The position numbers were made by a program, and so were the translations under genes. A stretch of DNA of 64,000 nucleotides, from assembly GCA_902581445.1 (NCBI GenBank), contig CACHOG010000001.1:327326-391325 (forward strand). Direction: 5' to 3'. Below are positions 1-8,599 of this stretch, piece after piece. The first letter of the stretch is position 1, and every line of letters starts with the position of its first letter. The notes under the pieces were generated by a model. The model was not told the DNA's origin. It saw only the letters and a list, made by a program, of their open reading frames with translations, and did no database searches. This stretch comes from an uncultured Pelagibacteraceae bacterium. GTDB taxonomy: Bacteria > Pseudomonadota > Alphaproteobacteria > Pelagibacterales > Pelagibacteraceae.

Positions 1-1006
1 GTTTTATTTCTTTTTTTTGGTAATCAAAAAAAAACTCGTTTTCTTTAACTTTTTTGTTTCGATACTCAGTAATATCTTCACCAATTAAGTTTATCATTTT
101 TGCATTGTAAATTTTTTTTGTTTCTAATTTATCCAAGGCACAAACTGCTCTTATATGATTTTCAAATTGACTTACATTATGTGAATTTATTGTTAAGTGA
201 CCAGAGTTATGTACCCTCGGTGCGATTTCATTTACATAAAGATTGTCGTTTTCGTCAATAAAATATTCTACACATAGTGTTCCCACATAATCTAACTCTT
301 CTGAAATTTTTTTTGCCCATTCGGTTGATAAATTTAAGATTTCTTTACTAATTTTTGCAGGTATTTCTGAAAATTTAAGTATCTGATCCTTGTGTGTATT
401 TTCTATTGGTTCATATATCTCATAGGTTTGATTTTTAAATCTTGTAATAATTACTGAAATTTCTTTTTTTAGATTTATAATTTTTTCTAAAATATATTGG
501 TTGTTAAAATCTATTTTTTGCTTATCTATCTCATTTTTATTGTTAAGTCTAAATTGTCCTTTCCCATCATAACCAAGGGTAGTGGTTTTCAAAATACCCG
601 GTAAAAAATTTAAGTTATTATTTAAATCTTTTAAGTTTTTTATAATTACGTAGTCGGTAGTTTTAATACCTAAGTTGTTTATAAAATTTTTTTCAGAAAA
701 TCTATTTTGAATAACTTGATTAATATTTGGTTTAGGCAAAACTTGCTTATGTTTATTAATAAATTCAAGGGTATTAAAAGGAATATTTTCAAATTCGTAA
801 GTTACAACATTTACTTTATTTACAAATTCTGTAATTTTGTTCTCATCATTATAATCACCCAGAATGAAATCATCAGCAAATTTTTGTGCAGGCGCGTTTT
901 CATCATCACAATAAATGATGGTTTGTACATTTAATTTTTTTGCTGCTGTTGCAAGCATACTACCTAATTGACCACCACCTAAAATTCCAAGATTTATCTT
1001 ACTCAT
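1..1006 (-). CDS. purK: 5-(carboxyamino)imidazole ribonucleotide synthase PurK (3' end outside window)
   Basis: ATP-dependent carboxylation of AIR to N5-CAIR in purine synthesis. Translating the minus strand from the ATG at 1004-1006 gives an open frame that reaches the left edge without a stop, about 335 residues against a usual 350-390, so only the C-terminus is missing. The N-terminus carries the PurK nucleotide-binding signature (GILGGGQLGSML). Further in are an ATP-grasp glycine loop (GYDGKGQ), a VEYFI segment and the NEIAPRVHNSGH motif typical of PurK. The start codon directly follows the TAA of purE, so the two genes are surely co-transcribed and translationally coupled. The A+T-rich composition matches the neighbours. 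Confidence 0.95.
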   Translation of the reverse strand, partial: MSKINLGILGGGQLGSMLATAAKKLNVQTIIYCDDENAPAQKFADDFILGDYNDENKITEFVNKVNVVTYEFENIPFNTLEFINKHKQVLPKPNINQVIQNRFSEKNFINNLGIKTTDYVIIKNLKDLNNNLNFLPGILKTTTLGYDGKGQFRLNNKNEIDKQKIDFNNQYILEKIINLKKEISVIITRFKNQTYEIYEPIENTHKDQILKFSEIPAKISKEILNLSTEWAKKISEELDYVGTLCVEYFIDENDNLYVNEIAPRVHNSGHLTINSHNVSQFENHIRAVCALDKLETKKIYNAKMINLIGEDITEYRNKKVKENEFFFDYQKKEIK

Positions 1007-1498
1007 TTAACGTGGTTTTTTTTTCACAGATCTAGTTTGTTTAGCACGCCAACTTTCAAGACTTCTTCTAATTTTTTTATCACTAACTGATAATATGGAT
1101 GCGGAGAGTAAAGCAGCATTTATCGCTCCATCGACACCGATTGCAACTGTTCCGACTGGAATTCCTTTTGGCATCTGTACTATTGAAAGAAGACTGTCTA
1201 AGCCTTTTAATTTTTTACTCTCAATTGGCACTCCTATTACAGGTATTCTAGTTAATGCTGCTATCATTCCAGGAAGGTGTGCAGAGCCACCAGCACCAGC
1301 AATAATTACAGAAATACTATTTTTTTCAGCTTTTTTTGCAAATTCATACATTCTGTTTGGAGTTCTATGAGCTGATACAATCTTAGTTTCAAATTTTATT
1401 TTGAGTATCTTAAGCACTTTGACTGTATATTTCATAGTTGAGTAATCTGATTGGCTACCCATTACAATTGCTACTTTGTGATTTTTTTTATTTTGCAT
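1007..1498 (-). CDS. purE: N5-CAIR mutase PurE (class I)
   Basis: Converts N5-CAIR to CAIR, the step after PurK. The 163-residue product is the usual class I length. It shows the phosphate-binding N-terminal motif MGSQSD, the SAHRTP loop that carries the catalytic His, and [11 protein letters not shown], all diagnostic of PurE. Its stop codon abuts the purK start with no spacer (TAA then ATG), giving the order purE-purK on the minus strand. The 47-nt gap to the divergent dipeptidase-like gene must hold both promoters. The lysine-rich tail after about residue 140 is ordinary for this genome type. Confidence 0.96.
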   Translation of the reverse strand: MQNKKNHKVAIVMGSQSDYSTMKYTVKVLKILKIKFETKIVSAHRTPNRMYEFAKKAEKNSISVIIAGAGGSAHLPGMIAALTRIPVIGVPIESKKLKGLDSLLSIVQMPKGIPVGTVAIGVDGAINAALLSASILSVSDKKIRRSLESWRAKQTRSVKKKPR

Positions 1499-1545
1499 TT
1501 ATATATTTAATATCAAAAAAGCTAACACTAATATATATTTATTAT

Positions 1546-2514
1546 ATGAATTATAAAATCGATAATCTTCAATATTGTAAGTGGTCTCGAGAAGTATTTG
1601 AAATAAACCACCAAGCAGGTTTAGATGCTGTGCATGTCACAGTTGTTTACCATGAGGATTATGATGAATTCCTTGAAAGATTAAAAGAATGGGATGATCA
1701 TTTTAAAAACAATTCTGATTTAATTTTTTTAGGAAAAAATTTTAACGATATTGAGAAAGCTAAAAAAGATAAAAAAACAGCAATTTTTTTTGGTTTTCAA
1801 AATTGCTCTCCTATTGAGGATGATATCGGTTTAATAGGAAAAGTTCACGAGCATGGATGTAGATTTATGCAATTAACATATAACAATCAATCTCTACTAG
1901 CTACTGGATGTTACGAAAAAAATGACAGTGGTGTCACTAATTTTGGACGAGAAGCAATAAAAGAAATGAACAAGATTGGTGTAGTAGTTGACATGTCACA
2001 TTCAGCAGAAAAAAGTACTTTTGACGCAATAGATATTAGTGAAAAGCCAATAGCTATCACTCATGCAAATCCTAGTTTTTGGCACAGTGCAAAAAGAAAT
2101 AAATCTAAAGACCTATTAAAAACTCTTGCTGACAGCAAAGGAATGTTAGGACTATCATTATATCCTCACCATTTGAAAAATGGTACTAATTGCACACTAG
2201 AAAGTTTTTGTGCAATGACAGCTCAAACTGTAGAAATAATGGGTATAAATAACGTTGGAATAGGTTCTGATCTATGTCTATTCCAGCCAGATACTGTTGT
2301 AGAGTGGATGAGAAATGGAACATGGGCAAAACAAAAAAACTTTGGTGAAGGAAGCAAATCAAAACCTGGCTTTCCCAAACAACCAAATTGGTTTGAAGAT
2401 GCAAGAGGTTTTAAAAATTTAGAAACTGGTCTTAAAAAAATTGGTTTTAGTGATGAAGAAACAAATAAAATTTTGGGTAATAATTGGTTTAATTTTTATA
2501 AAGGCATAAATTAA
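1546..2514 (+). CDS. Peptidase M19 (membrane dipeptidase) family protein, divergent subfamily
   Basis: A 322-residue protein of the M19/amidohydrolase fold. I chose the ATG at 1546 because the conserved family sequence begins there (ID-LQYC-WSRE); the frame is open upstream to 1438, but that extension is not family-like. Metal-site residues present are His152 (DMSHS), His173 (ITHANPS) and Asp242 (GIGSDL). The N-terminal HxD that binds the second zinc in canonical renal dipeptidases is not visible, and the bridging Glu region reads FGFQN (Gln85). It therefore belongs to a variant subgroup that I recall from marine Alphaproteobacteria, and dipeptidase activity should not be assumed. Its TAA overlaps the next ATG (TAATG), which links it to two uncharacterised genes. 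Confidence 0.8.
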   Translation: MNYKIDNLQYCKWSREVFEINHQAGLDAVHVTVVYHEDYDEFLERLKEWDDHFKNNSDLIFLGKNFNDIEKAKKDKKTAIFFGFQNCSPIEDDIGLIGKVHEHGCRFMQLTYNNQSLLATGCYEKNDSGVTNFGREAIKEMNKIGVVVDMSHSAEKSTFDAIDISEKPIAITHANPSFWHSAKRNKSKDLLKTLADSKGMLGLSLYPHHLKNGTNCTLESFCAMTAQTVEIMGINNVGIGSDLCLFQPDTVVEWMRNGTWAKQKNFGEGSKSKPGFPKQPNWFEDARGFKNLETGLKKIGFSDEETNKILGNNWFNFYKGIN

Positions 2515-4175
2515 TGGAAATACATTTAAGAGATCCAAAAGAAGTAATGAAATTATCAAGACTCGGATCTTTTCATCAATCGAAACTTTCTTTTTTGAGA
2601 TCTTTCTTACAGGAATTTAAAAATTGGGAATACAAAAGAGATTTATTAGATTTGGATGAAAATGGTTTTGGAGTTGTTATTTATTCTTTAAAAAAAAAAA
2701 ATAGAATTTATTCTTTGATTTGTTTTGCTAATAAAATAAGCGACCAAGAAAGATCAGATAGAGTGATTGCTACAAAGTGGGACGCAGCTTTTACACTATT
2801 TGACGGCGTTCCAACAAAACAAGATATCGAAAGATTAAAACAAAATGTTCCAAAACAAGAAGTTGGTAGAATGTCATTTAAAGAACTTACATTATCTCGT
2901 GCAAACAAATCAGTGAGAATTTTTGATTATGTAGTTGAGTGTCTCTCAAATGGAAAACAACCAGATAAGGATAAATTAGCAAAAGTTGGATACCTTTACA
3001 GAACCACAGCTGTCTACGGCTCAGGAAAATTTGGGCTGGCTGATAGATTTAGAATTAAAAATAGAGAAGAAATATATGGACCATTTAGATTAGAAATGAT
3101 GTTGGTATATCTTGTAAGACAATTTACTTTTGATCAAGTGAATCACATTGCAAAGAGTAAAAATCCTAAAAAAGCAGTCGCTTTAGATCCAAACATATCT
3201 AGAAATCTAGGAATTGGGAACTCTACTGGTCTAGGGATGGCTCCATTTATTGTAAATCATCCTTTGTTATTAAATAATTGGATAATGGCAAGAGAAACTG
3301 CATTAAAACAAATTAGAGAAATAAAAGAGGTAAAAAAAAAAGATGTTGATCTAATAATTAGTTGCCTGCAAAATTCTAAAAAAAATATTGATAATTGGAC
3401 AACCGAAAGTGAATTCCAACTATTAAAAATCAATAATTTAAAGAAAGATTTAGATTTATTGTTACAATATTTTTTAACAAAATTTGATTACGAAAAAGAA
3501 TATTCTTATAACGATTTGTATATTTGGGCAAAAAATAATCTAGGGGAAGAATGTTTAGAATTTATGGTCTCAGTGATAATGGAGCCATATGAAAAAATTA
3601 CGAGTCCACTAATAAGAACTATGAGTGCTGATGAAGAGAAATTCTTTACAATACCAATAGAGAAAACGATTTTAGATTTAAGAAAAGTTTTAGAACTAAA
3701 ATACTCAGATATTCTTAAAATAGATTTTAAAAAAAAAGAAAATAATCAAAATTTTTGGTTTATTTCAAAAAATAAGGAAGAACCTAGGCTTGCCAACAGA
3801 TTTCAAGATGAAGGTTCGGATTTAGAGCAACCATTAGCGATAGCAAGAGATATTTGTAAATTGTATGAAAGAATTTCAAATGAAAAAAATAGTTTAAAAA
3901 TAGGAACTTTCTTAATGAATAATAACGATCTAAGACATGTCGTAAGAAGAGCGTTCATAACAGAAAAATTTCCGTATGCTGAAATTCAAGATAATACAAT
4001 AGGTTCAAAATTAATGCCAATTGACATGCTAAGATTAAAGCTTTCTTTTTTTGGTGCGGTAAAATTTGATCCTCGGTCAGATAAATGGTTAAGGATCTGC
4101 ATGTTTCAAGGAGCTCCATTACCAACTGAGCTCACAACATCAGATGACCATTGGGTTTATAATTCAATAAATTAA
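2514..4175 (+). CDS. Uncharacterised 553-residue protein coupled to the M19-like gene
   Basis: I do not recognise this family. It is soluble in appearance: no signal peptide, no hydrophobic run long enough to span a membrane, and many charged residues. Visible landmarks are a Gly/Tyr-rich stretch with GYLYRTTAVYGSGKFGLADRF split around residue 165, an aromatic segment near residue 190 (YGPFRLEMM), and a C-terminal Gly-Ala-Pro segment before a DDHW motif near the end. It starts inside the stop of the M19-like gene and its own stop overlaps the next start (TAATG on both sides), so all three genes form one translationally coupled unit. The linkage suggests action on the same unknown substrate. 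No function is proposed. Confidence 0.85.
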   Translation: MEIHLRDPKEVMKLSRLGSFHQSKLSFLRSFLQEFKNWEYKRDLLDLDENGFGVVIYSLKKKNRIYSLICFANKISDQERSDRVIATKWDAAFTLFDGVPTKQDIERLKQNVPKQEVGRMSFKELTLSRANKSVRIFDYVVECLSNGKQPDKDKLAKVGYLYRTTAVYGSGKFGLADRFRIKNREEIYGPFRLEMMLVYLVRQFTFDQVNHIAKSKNPKKAVALDPNISRNLGIGNSTGLGMAPFIVNHPLLLNNWIMARETALKQIREIKEVKKKDVDLIISCLQNSKKNIDNWTTESEFQLLKINNLKKDLDLLLQYFLTKFDYEKEYSYNDLYIWAKNNLGEECLEFMVSVIMEPYEKITSPLIRTMSADEEKFFTIPIEKTILDLRKVLELKYSDILKIDFKKKENNQNFWFISKNKEEPRLANRFQDEGSDLEQPLAIARDICKLYERISNEKNSLKIGTFLMNNNDLRHVVRRAFITEKFPYAEIQDNTIGSKLMPIDMLRLKLSFFGAVKFDPRSDKWLRICMFQGAPLPTELTTSDDHWVYNSIN

Positions 4176-4783
4176 TGAAAAGCTTTAGTGAAATAGACAC
4201 CACTGTTAAAAGAGCTTCAAAAAGTATTGGATTTGAGTGGGGTGTAGCAGAAGAATTAGGAAAAAATATACGATTACTAGAAATGTTTGGATTGGCAGGT
4301 TTAAAAAATCTAAATTCATATTTTAAAATTTATAATCAAAAACAGTTTCAAAAAATAAGTTTAATATCTAAAATAAATACGTCTAGTATTGCTTATTGCC
4401 CAATCATATCAGGTACAAATTTCCTAGATCAGGTAATAAATTTAGAGACGATGGATGAGATAAATTTTGAAAATATGGCATACCCTTTATTATTTTTACC
4501 TTTTGTCAGTAGGTCAACAGAGATTATTGGTAAACGTATTTTTTTAAATATTGATGAAAAAGAATTTTTATTAAATTTTAACCAATCTATTTATTCTAAT
4601 TATTTGAGTGGTGATATAATCGATTCTGCAAAAAAAATTAAAATAAAATTTATAGAAAACAAAAATACATTTGAAGAAAATGAATGGCAAGAACTTTATA
4701 AATTATCAGAGGGAACGTTTGTAGAGGAGACAGAACAATTGAAAAATTCAGCTGCTGGAGCAGGGCTTACAGATAATGACTAA
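4175..4783 (+). CDS. Uncharacterised protein, possibly DUF3726 family
   Basis: A 202-residue soluble protein. The start (SFSEID-TVKRAS), followed by a Gly-Phe-x-Trp-Gly-x-Ala-Glu-Glu motif around residues 19-28, resembles what I remember of DUF3726, a family of unknown function in Alphaproteobacteria. That recollection is moderate, not certain. A Ala-Ala-Gly-Ala-Gly-Leu-Thr-Asp-Asn-Asp tail closes it. It overlaps its upstream neighbour by one base and its end overlaps the small four-cysteine gene by eight bases, so it sits third in a four-gene coupled array with the M19-like protein and the 553-residue protein. Nothing in the sequence indicates a catalytic role. Confidence 0.8.
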   Translation: MKSFSEIDTTVKRASKSIGFEWGVAEELGKNIRLLEMFGLAGLKNLNSYFKIYNQKQFQKISLISKINTSSIAYCPIISGTNFLDQVINLETMDEINFENMAYPLLFLPFVSRSTEIIGKRIFLNIDEKEFLLNFNQSIYSNYLSGDIIDSAKKIKIKFIENKNTFEENEWQELYKLSEGTFVEETEQLKNSAAGAGLTDND

Positions 4784-4931
4784 AGAAGAGAAAAAATTAA
4801 ATTTCAAAGAAATTGATAATAAATGTGAAGAATGTGGGAAAACAGATGAAAGTGTAAGAGAAAATTTAATTTTATATGGCTTTAAAATTTGCCAATCTTG
4901 TAGGGTTTCAAAAACAGTATTTCCAGTTTAG
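4776..4931 (+). CDS. Small four-cysteine (zinc-ribbon-like) protein, 51 aa
   Basis: A 51-codon frame starting at ATG 4776 and ending at TAG 4929-4931. It overlaps the end of the preceding gene by eight bases in a different frame. The product has two CxxC pairs about 22 residues apart (CEEC at 17-20, CQSC at 40-43), the pattern of a small zinc ribbon or a metal-binding knuckle. The coupling to three upstream genes and the spaced cysteine pairs make it likely to be a real gene. It converges with the YIP1-like gene and overlaps its end by four bases. Function unknown. Confidence 0.7.
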   Translation: MTKEEKKLNFKEIDNKCEECGKTDESVRENLILYGFKICQSCRVSKTVFPV

Positions 4932-5473
4932 CTAATTGTACTTATTGGCAATGCATTCATTCTACTAATCACAAAAGATACTGATAAAAATGCAATTAGC
5001 AAGAAAGCTAAAAAAATTATACCAAAAGATTTAAGATTGGACTTTAGGCCCAAAACATGTTTCGTTGATATGATGAGAGACGCAAAAATCCAAAATTGCG
5101 TTAAAAATATCACAGGTAGAACTAAATCTGGTGTTACTGCAAAAAATCTAATTAACCCGGGTGCATGGGCATAGCCAACACCAATTAAAACTTTTTTAAA
5201 TGGTATTTTACTATTTTTATCTGGAAATAGTTTAACTCCAATTACAAAAATTAATATTGACCATATAAACCATGTCAAAATTGCAGTTAACCCCGATAAT
5301 CCTATTGATGTTTTAATAATACTGTTGGCAGCAATTGCTCCAGCAACTCCCTCTAGGATCATTATAAGGCCAGCAAAGTATATAGCAGCCTCCCCAAAAT
5401 ATTTATTATCAGAATAAAGAGATCTATCTAACTTCAGTGATTTAAAAACAATATCTAAAAATACAGCAAACAT
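4928..5473 (-). CDS. YIP1-family integral membrane protein
   Basis: A 181-residue protein with about five hydrophobic segments (roughly residues 28-50, 55-80, 100-125, 120-140 and 150-172), matching small bacterial YIP1-domain proteins. The family is defined by topology and a Tyr-x-Gly/Ala region, and no biochemical role is established. The gene begins just after a strong hairpin that follows the DmdA-like gene, so it is either the last, attenuated gene of that minus-strand operon or has its own promoter. It converges on the small four-cysteine gene with a 4-nt overlap. Confidence 0.7.
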   Translation of the reverse strand: MFAVFLDIVFKSLKLDRSLYSDNKYFGEAAIYFAGLIMILEGVAGAIAANSIIKTSIGLSGLTAILTWFIWSILIFVIGVKLFPDKNSKIPFKKVLIGVGYAHAPGLIRFFAVTPDLVLPVIFLTQFWIFASLIISTKHVLGLKSNLKSFGIIFLAFLLIAFLSVSFVISRMNALPISTIS

Positions 5474-5482
5474 AATTTAAAT

Positions 5483-5506
5483 GAGGAGCGAATTACTTCG
5501 CTCCTC
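5483..5506 (-). terminator. Perfect 10-bp hairpin after the DmdA-like gene
   Basis: GAGGAGCGAA and TTCGCTCCTC form a perfect 10-bp stem around a 4-base loop (TTAC). It lies 10 bases after the stop of the DmdA-like gene and 9 bases before the start of the YIP1-like gene on the minus strand. The bases after the stem are A+T-rich but not a clean T run, so it may act as a leaky terminator or an RNA-stability element. Confidence 0.7.
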
Positions 5507-5516
5507 GAATATTGAA

Positions 5517-6878
5517 TTAACCTTTTACCACTTCTCTTGTATTTGCGTGGTATGACTCAGTAAATGGAATATCAACTACTACAGCATCAACAGGTTTACC
5601 AGGTTTTGTAGAATATTTTCTTGGTAAATGAACTTTATATTTAGTTCCAACTTTACCTTTTGGAAAACCATTCGGGTTTTTTGTACCATCGTATGGGACA
5701 TATCCCATTGCGATATTCATTCCCTTTTCCGGATGATACCAAGGCGAAGTAATAAATCCTACAGGTTTACCGCCACTTGGTTTTGAAATTAACCAAAAGT
5801 CTGGAGCATATTCTGTTATTGGTTTTCCACCCATTTCCATTCCAACTAATTGAAGTTTGTAAGGTTTTTTTCCTGCTTTTAATTGTTTTTTCATTTTTTC
5901 TAAAGCGGCCTTACCAACATAATTAGCTTTTTTCTTCCATTCACCTTTTCCTGATAATGATACTTGGTAACCAAGATTACATTGAAACGGATTGTGTTCG
6001 TGATCTAAGTCTTGACCCCAAGATAAAATCCCAGCCTGTATTCTTCTGTGGTGAGCAGGAGCAATAACTCTTAATTTATGTTTTTTTCCTGCTTTCAAAA
6101 CTGCATTCCACATATCATCTGCATATTTTGTAGCATTCTTTAAATAAATTTCATATCCAGCCTCACCTGAAAAACCAGATTGTGAAATAACACAATCTCT
6201 TCCACCAACCTTAGCTTTTGCTAAGCCATAGTACGGCATATTATCTAAATCAACTTGTTTACCGATTAAATCTTTCATTAATGCTTTAGATTTTGGACCT
6301 TGTATTTGTACAGGACACGCATCTATTTCATCAATTTCACATTTAAATTTTTTATTTGCATTTACCCCTTGCAAGTAAAGTCCAATATCACTGTCTGATA
6401 AACTAAACCAAAATTCATCTTTAGCTACTCTTAATAATATTGGATCATTTAAAACACCACCTTTATAGTTACAAAGAATAACGTATCTTGCTCTCATTGG
6501 TGATATTTTTGTTGCATCTCTAGTAATTACATAATTAACAAATTTTTCAGCCTCTTTGCCTTTAACTCTAATTTGTCTTTCAACTGCAACATTCCACATC
6601 GTTACATCATTTTTAATTGATTTATATTCAACCATCGCACCATTTTTGCCTTTAACATAACCTCTTGGATGGTAAATACGATTGTATACAGTTGCTCTCC
6701 AACATCCTGCTCTCATTGATAAATGCCAATAAGGTGATTTTCTTACCCTTGTTGAAATTAACAATTCAACTTTTGTTGGTCCACTTTGTCTTAAATTATA
6801 AGGCACATGTCTGTCTGATTGGTTCACAGACGTTGCATGTTTCATTTTTGAATAATCAAACTCTTTAGACATATTCAT
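5517..6878 (-). CDS. GcvT/DmdA-like tetrahydrofolate-dependent demethylase
   Basis: A 453-residue protein of the aminomethyltransferase superfamily that resembles DMSP demethylase DmdA more than glycine-cleavage T-protein. DmdA-like landmarks are WNVAVERQ (residue 95 on), LNDP (143-146), a Phe-Trp-x-Ser-x-x-Asp-Ser-Asp block near 156-164, IQGPKS (192-197), GFSGEAGYE near 235 and SWGQDLDHEHNPF near 290. It is about 80 residues longer than DmdA, with extra N- and C-terminal sequence, so it is probably a paralogue with a different methylated substrate. Its start overlaps the MetF-like gene by 14 bases, and the transport genes lie upstream. The expected product is 5-methyl-THF, which the neighbour could oxidise. 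The true substrate cannot be read from the sequence. Confidence 0.82.
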   Translation of the reverse strand: MNMSKEFDYSKMKHATSVNQSDRHVPYNLRQSGPTKVELLISTRVRKSPYWHLSMRAGCWRATVYNRIYHPRGYVKGKNGAMVEYKSIKNDVTMWNVAVERQIRVKGKEAEKFVNYVITRDATKISPMRARYVILCNYKGGVLNDPILLRVAKDEFWFSLSDSDIGLYLQGVNANKKFKCEIDEIDACPVQIQGPKSKALMKDLIGKQVDLDNMPYYGLAKAKVGGRDCVISQSGFSGEAGYEIYLKNATKYADDMWNAVLKAGKKHKLRVIAPAHHRRIQAGILSWGQDLDHEHNPFQCNLGYQVSLSGKGEWKKKANYVGKAALEKMKKQLKAGKKPYKLQLVGMEMGGKPITEYAPDFWLISKPSGGKPVGFITSPWYHPEKGMNIAMGYVPYDGTKNPNGFPKGKVGTKYKVHLPRKYSTKPGKPVDAVVVDIPFTESYHANTREVVKG

Positions 6879-7593
6879 TCTCCTTCAACCACTTGTTAGT
6901 TTCCTTCAAGCCGCCGAATGTATAAATGTGAAAAAAATCGGTATGCATTTTTAATTTCCCAATTAATTCATTAGGGTCTTTAGGTTTCATCAAATCTAAT
7001 GCCTTACTAAAATTAGATTTTAGAAAGTTAATGGAATTTTTTGCACCTACAATATTAGCAAATTTAATCAGGCTAGTGATTTTAAGTGGTCCAGTAATTC
7101 CAACATGAACTGGTACTGACTGCTTGGATATAAAGTCAATTATAGGCTGAGGATCTAGCAACCATTGGGTGACTATATAATCAGCGTAAGGCTTTTTATC
7201 TTCCATTGCTTTTTCCAATTTAGAATCCGATATATCAGGACTCCCCTCTGGATGTCCAGCAATTCCTATCTTCATTTGTTCAAAATAACCTGTCTCCAAA
7301 AGTTGTATTGAGCTATCGAACTTACCAACAGGTTCTCTACTTCCTCCAATAATAAGAGCTTGTTTCACACCCCCGTCTTTACATATAGAAATATAATCTT
7401 TTAGTTGTGTTTCGCTTTCAATAGATCGTGCCGGGAAATGTGGAATTGGATTAAAACCATTTTGAACTAATTTAACAGCTTGTTCCGCAGTCTCTTTATA
7501 ATCACCTCCTGGAAGCATTGTGATATAAACATCCTTAAGGGTAGGAAGAGTGGAAAGGTCTGTTTTTGGTCCAATTTCTAAAGAAAAGTTCAT
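6865..7593 (-). CDS. Methylenetetrahydrofolate reductase-like protein (short MetF)
   Basis: A 242-residue MTHFR-type TIM barrel, shorter than MetF (about 290). It keeps the N-terminal SLEIGPKT segment, whose Glu6 corresponds to the catalytic Glu of MetF, a PHFPARS motif at 51-57 and AGHPEG at 112-117. MTHFR interconverts 5,10-methylene-THF and 5-methyl-THF using FAD. Overlap by 14 bases with the DmdA-like gene suggests the pair passes methyl groups as 5-methyl-THF and re-oxidises them to 5,10-methylene-THF; the direction of reaction is my inference. It follows the permease gene by 63 bases and probably shares its transcript. Confidence 0.82.
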   Translation of the reverse strand: MNFSLEIGPKTDLSTLPTLKDVYITMLPGGDYKETAEQAVKLVQNGFNPIPHFPARSIESETQLKDYISICKDGGVKQALIIGGSREPVGKFDSSIQLLETGYFEQMKIGIAGHPEGSPDISDSKLEKAMEDKKPYADYIVTQWLLDPQPIIDFISKQSVPVHVGITGPLKITSLIKFANIVGAKNSINFLKSNFSKALDLMKPKDPNELIGKLKMHTDFFHIYTFGGLKETNKWLKENEYV

Positions 7594-7656
7594 TGGAAGA
7601 TATTTATTTATTTTGAAAAAACTGTCTATAAAAATTTGAGATCAAATTGAAACAGG

Positions 7657-8541
7657 TTACTTTTTTTGACCTCTATGCTTTTGGATCCTCTGACCGTACT
7701 GCTGGGTAACTCTATCAAAAATTATGGCCAAGGCCACAATTGCAAGTCCATTCATCATTCCAAGGGCTAAATATTGATTAGAAATTGATTGAAGAATTGG
7801 AATTCCTAGCCCTTTAACACCTATCATCGAAGCTATAACGACCATCGCTAAAGCCATCATTATAGTTTGATTTATTCCAGCAAATATCGTGGGAAGTGAT
7901 AACGGAATTTGTACTGATTTCAGTTTTTGGAACGGGGTAGCGCCAAAGGCCTCACTTGCCTCCAGAGTCTCCTTGTCGACCTCTCGAATTCCCAAATTAG
8001 TAAGCCTTACTATTGGAGGAAGCGCATATATGCAAACCGCTAATAATCCAGGAACTTTTCCAATTCCCAATAACATTATAATAGGAATTAAATAAACAAA
8101 GCTTGGAATTGTTTGCATCATGTCTAAAATTGGTAAAATTGCTTTTTCAGCCCTGTTAGATTTTGACATCAAAACACCTATTGGAATACCTACAACTATA
8201 CATACTAATGTTGAAACAGAAATTATAGCAACTGTAGCCATACAATTTTTCCACATTCCAAAGTATCCAATGATCAGAAAACAAATCATTGTTCCAATAA
8301 CTAATTTGATACTTCTTGATCCTATCCATGCCAATAATCCAAAAACACCAATTACTAACGGCCATGGACTACTTACTAATAGTTTTTCTAACCATATTAA
8401 AAAATGTAAAAGAGGATCAAAAAAACCCTCTATAGAGTCACCATACTCTCTTGAAAATTCTTTAAAACTTAAATCAATTCCCTTCTTTAACTCTCTTAAA
8501 GCATCTCTGTCCATTTCAGGAATTTTATTTAAGAAATCCAT
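7657..8541 (-). CDS. Glycine betaine/quaternary amine ABC permease (ProW/OpuAB type)
   Basis: A 294-residue inner-membrane permease with about six hydrophobic segments and the ATPase-contacting EAA motif (E-A-x-x-A-F-G-A followed by Gly-Leu-Gly near residue 245). The family imports betaine, choline, carnitine, DMSP or TMAO. The binding-protein gene lies 58 bases upstream on the same strand, with a strong hairpin between. No ATPase gene is adjacent, so an ATPase must be supplied in trans, most simply by one of the two ProV genes at 32.5 or 44.6 kb. Confidence 0.92.
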   Translation of the reverse strand: MDFLNKIPEMDRDALRELKKGIDLSFKEFSREYGDSIEGFFDPLLHFLIWLEKLLVSSPWPLVIGVFGLLAWIGSRSIKLVIGTMICFLIIGYFGMWKNCMATVAIISVSTLVCIVVGIPIGVLMSKSNRAEKAILPILDMMQTIPSFVYLIPIIMLLGIGKVPGLLAVCIYALPPIVRLTNLGIREVDKETLEASEAFGATPFQKLKSVQIPLSLPTIFAGINQTIMMALAMVVIASMIGVKGLGIPILQSISNQYLALGMMNGLAIVALAIIFDRVTQQYGQRIQKHRGQKK

Positions 8542-8556
8542 AATTTTTTTATTTCT

Positions 8557-8580
8557 GAACCCGTTAATTATAACGGGTTC
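8557..8580 (-). terminator. Intercistronic 10-bp hairpin between binding protein and permease
   Basis: GAACCCGTTA and TAACGGGTTC form a perfect 10-bp stem with a 4-base loop in the 58-base gap between the binding-protein stop and the permease start. No T run follows on the minus strand before the permease start. This placement is common where a binding protein is made in excess over its permease, so I read it as an RNA-stabilising or partly terminating element. Confidence 0.65.
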
Positions 8581-8599
8581 AGATAATTTTAACTATTAA

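Noticed and set aside
707..934. 75-codon plus-strand frame in the purK region
   Set aside because: It is antisense to the clear purK coding frame, and its product is a low-complexity Ile/Phe/Asn string with no family features.
1438..1545. Upstream extension of the M19-like gene
   Set aside because: The added 36 residues would overlap purE and are not family-like. The ATG at 1546 starts exactly at the conserved N-terminus.
8120..8599. 159-codon plus-strand frame over the permease gene
   Set aside because: It is antisense to the ProW permease. The permease has its EAA loop and six hydrophobic segments.
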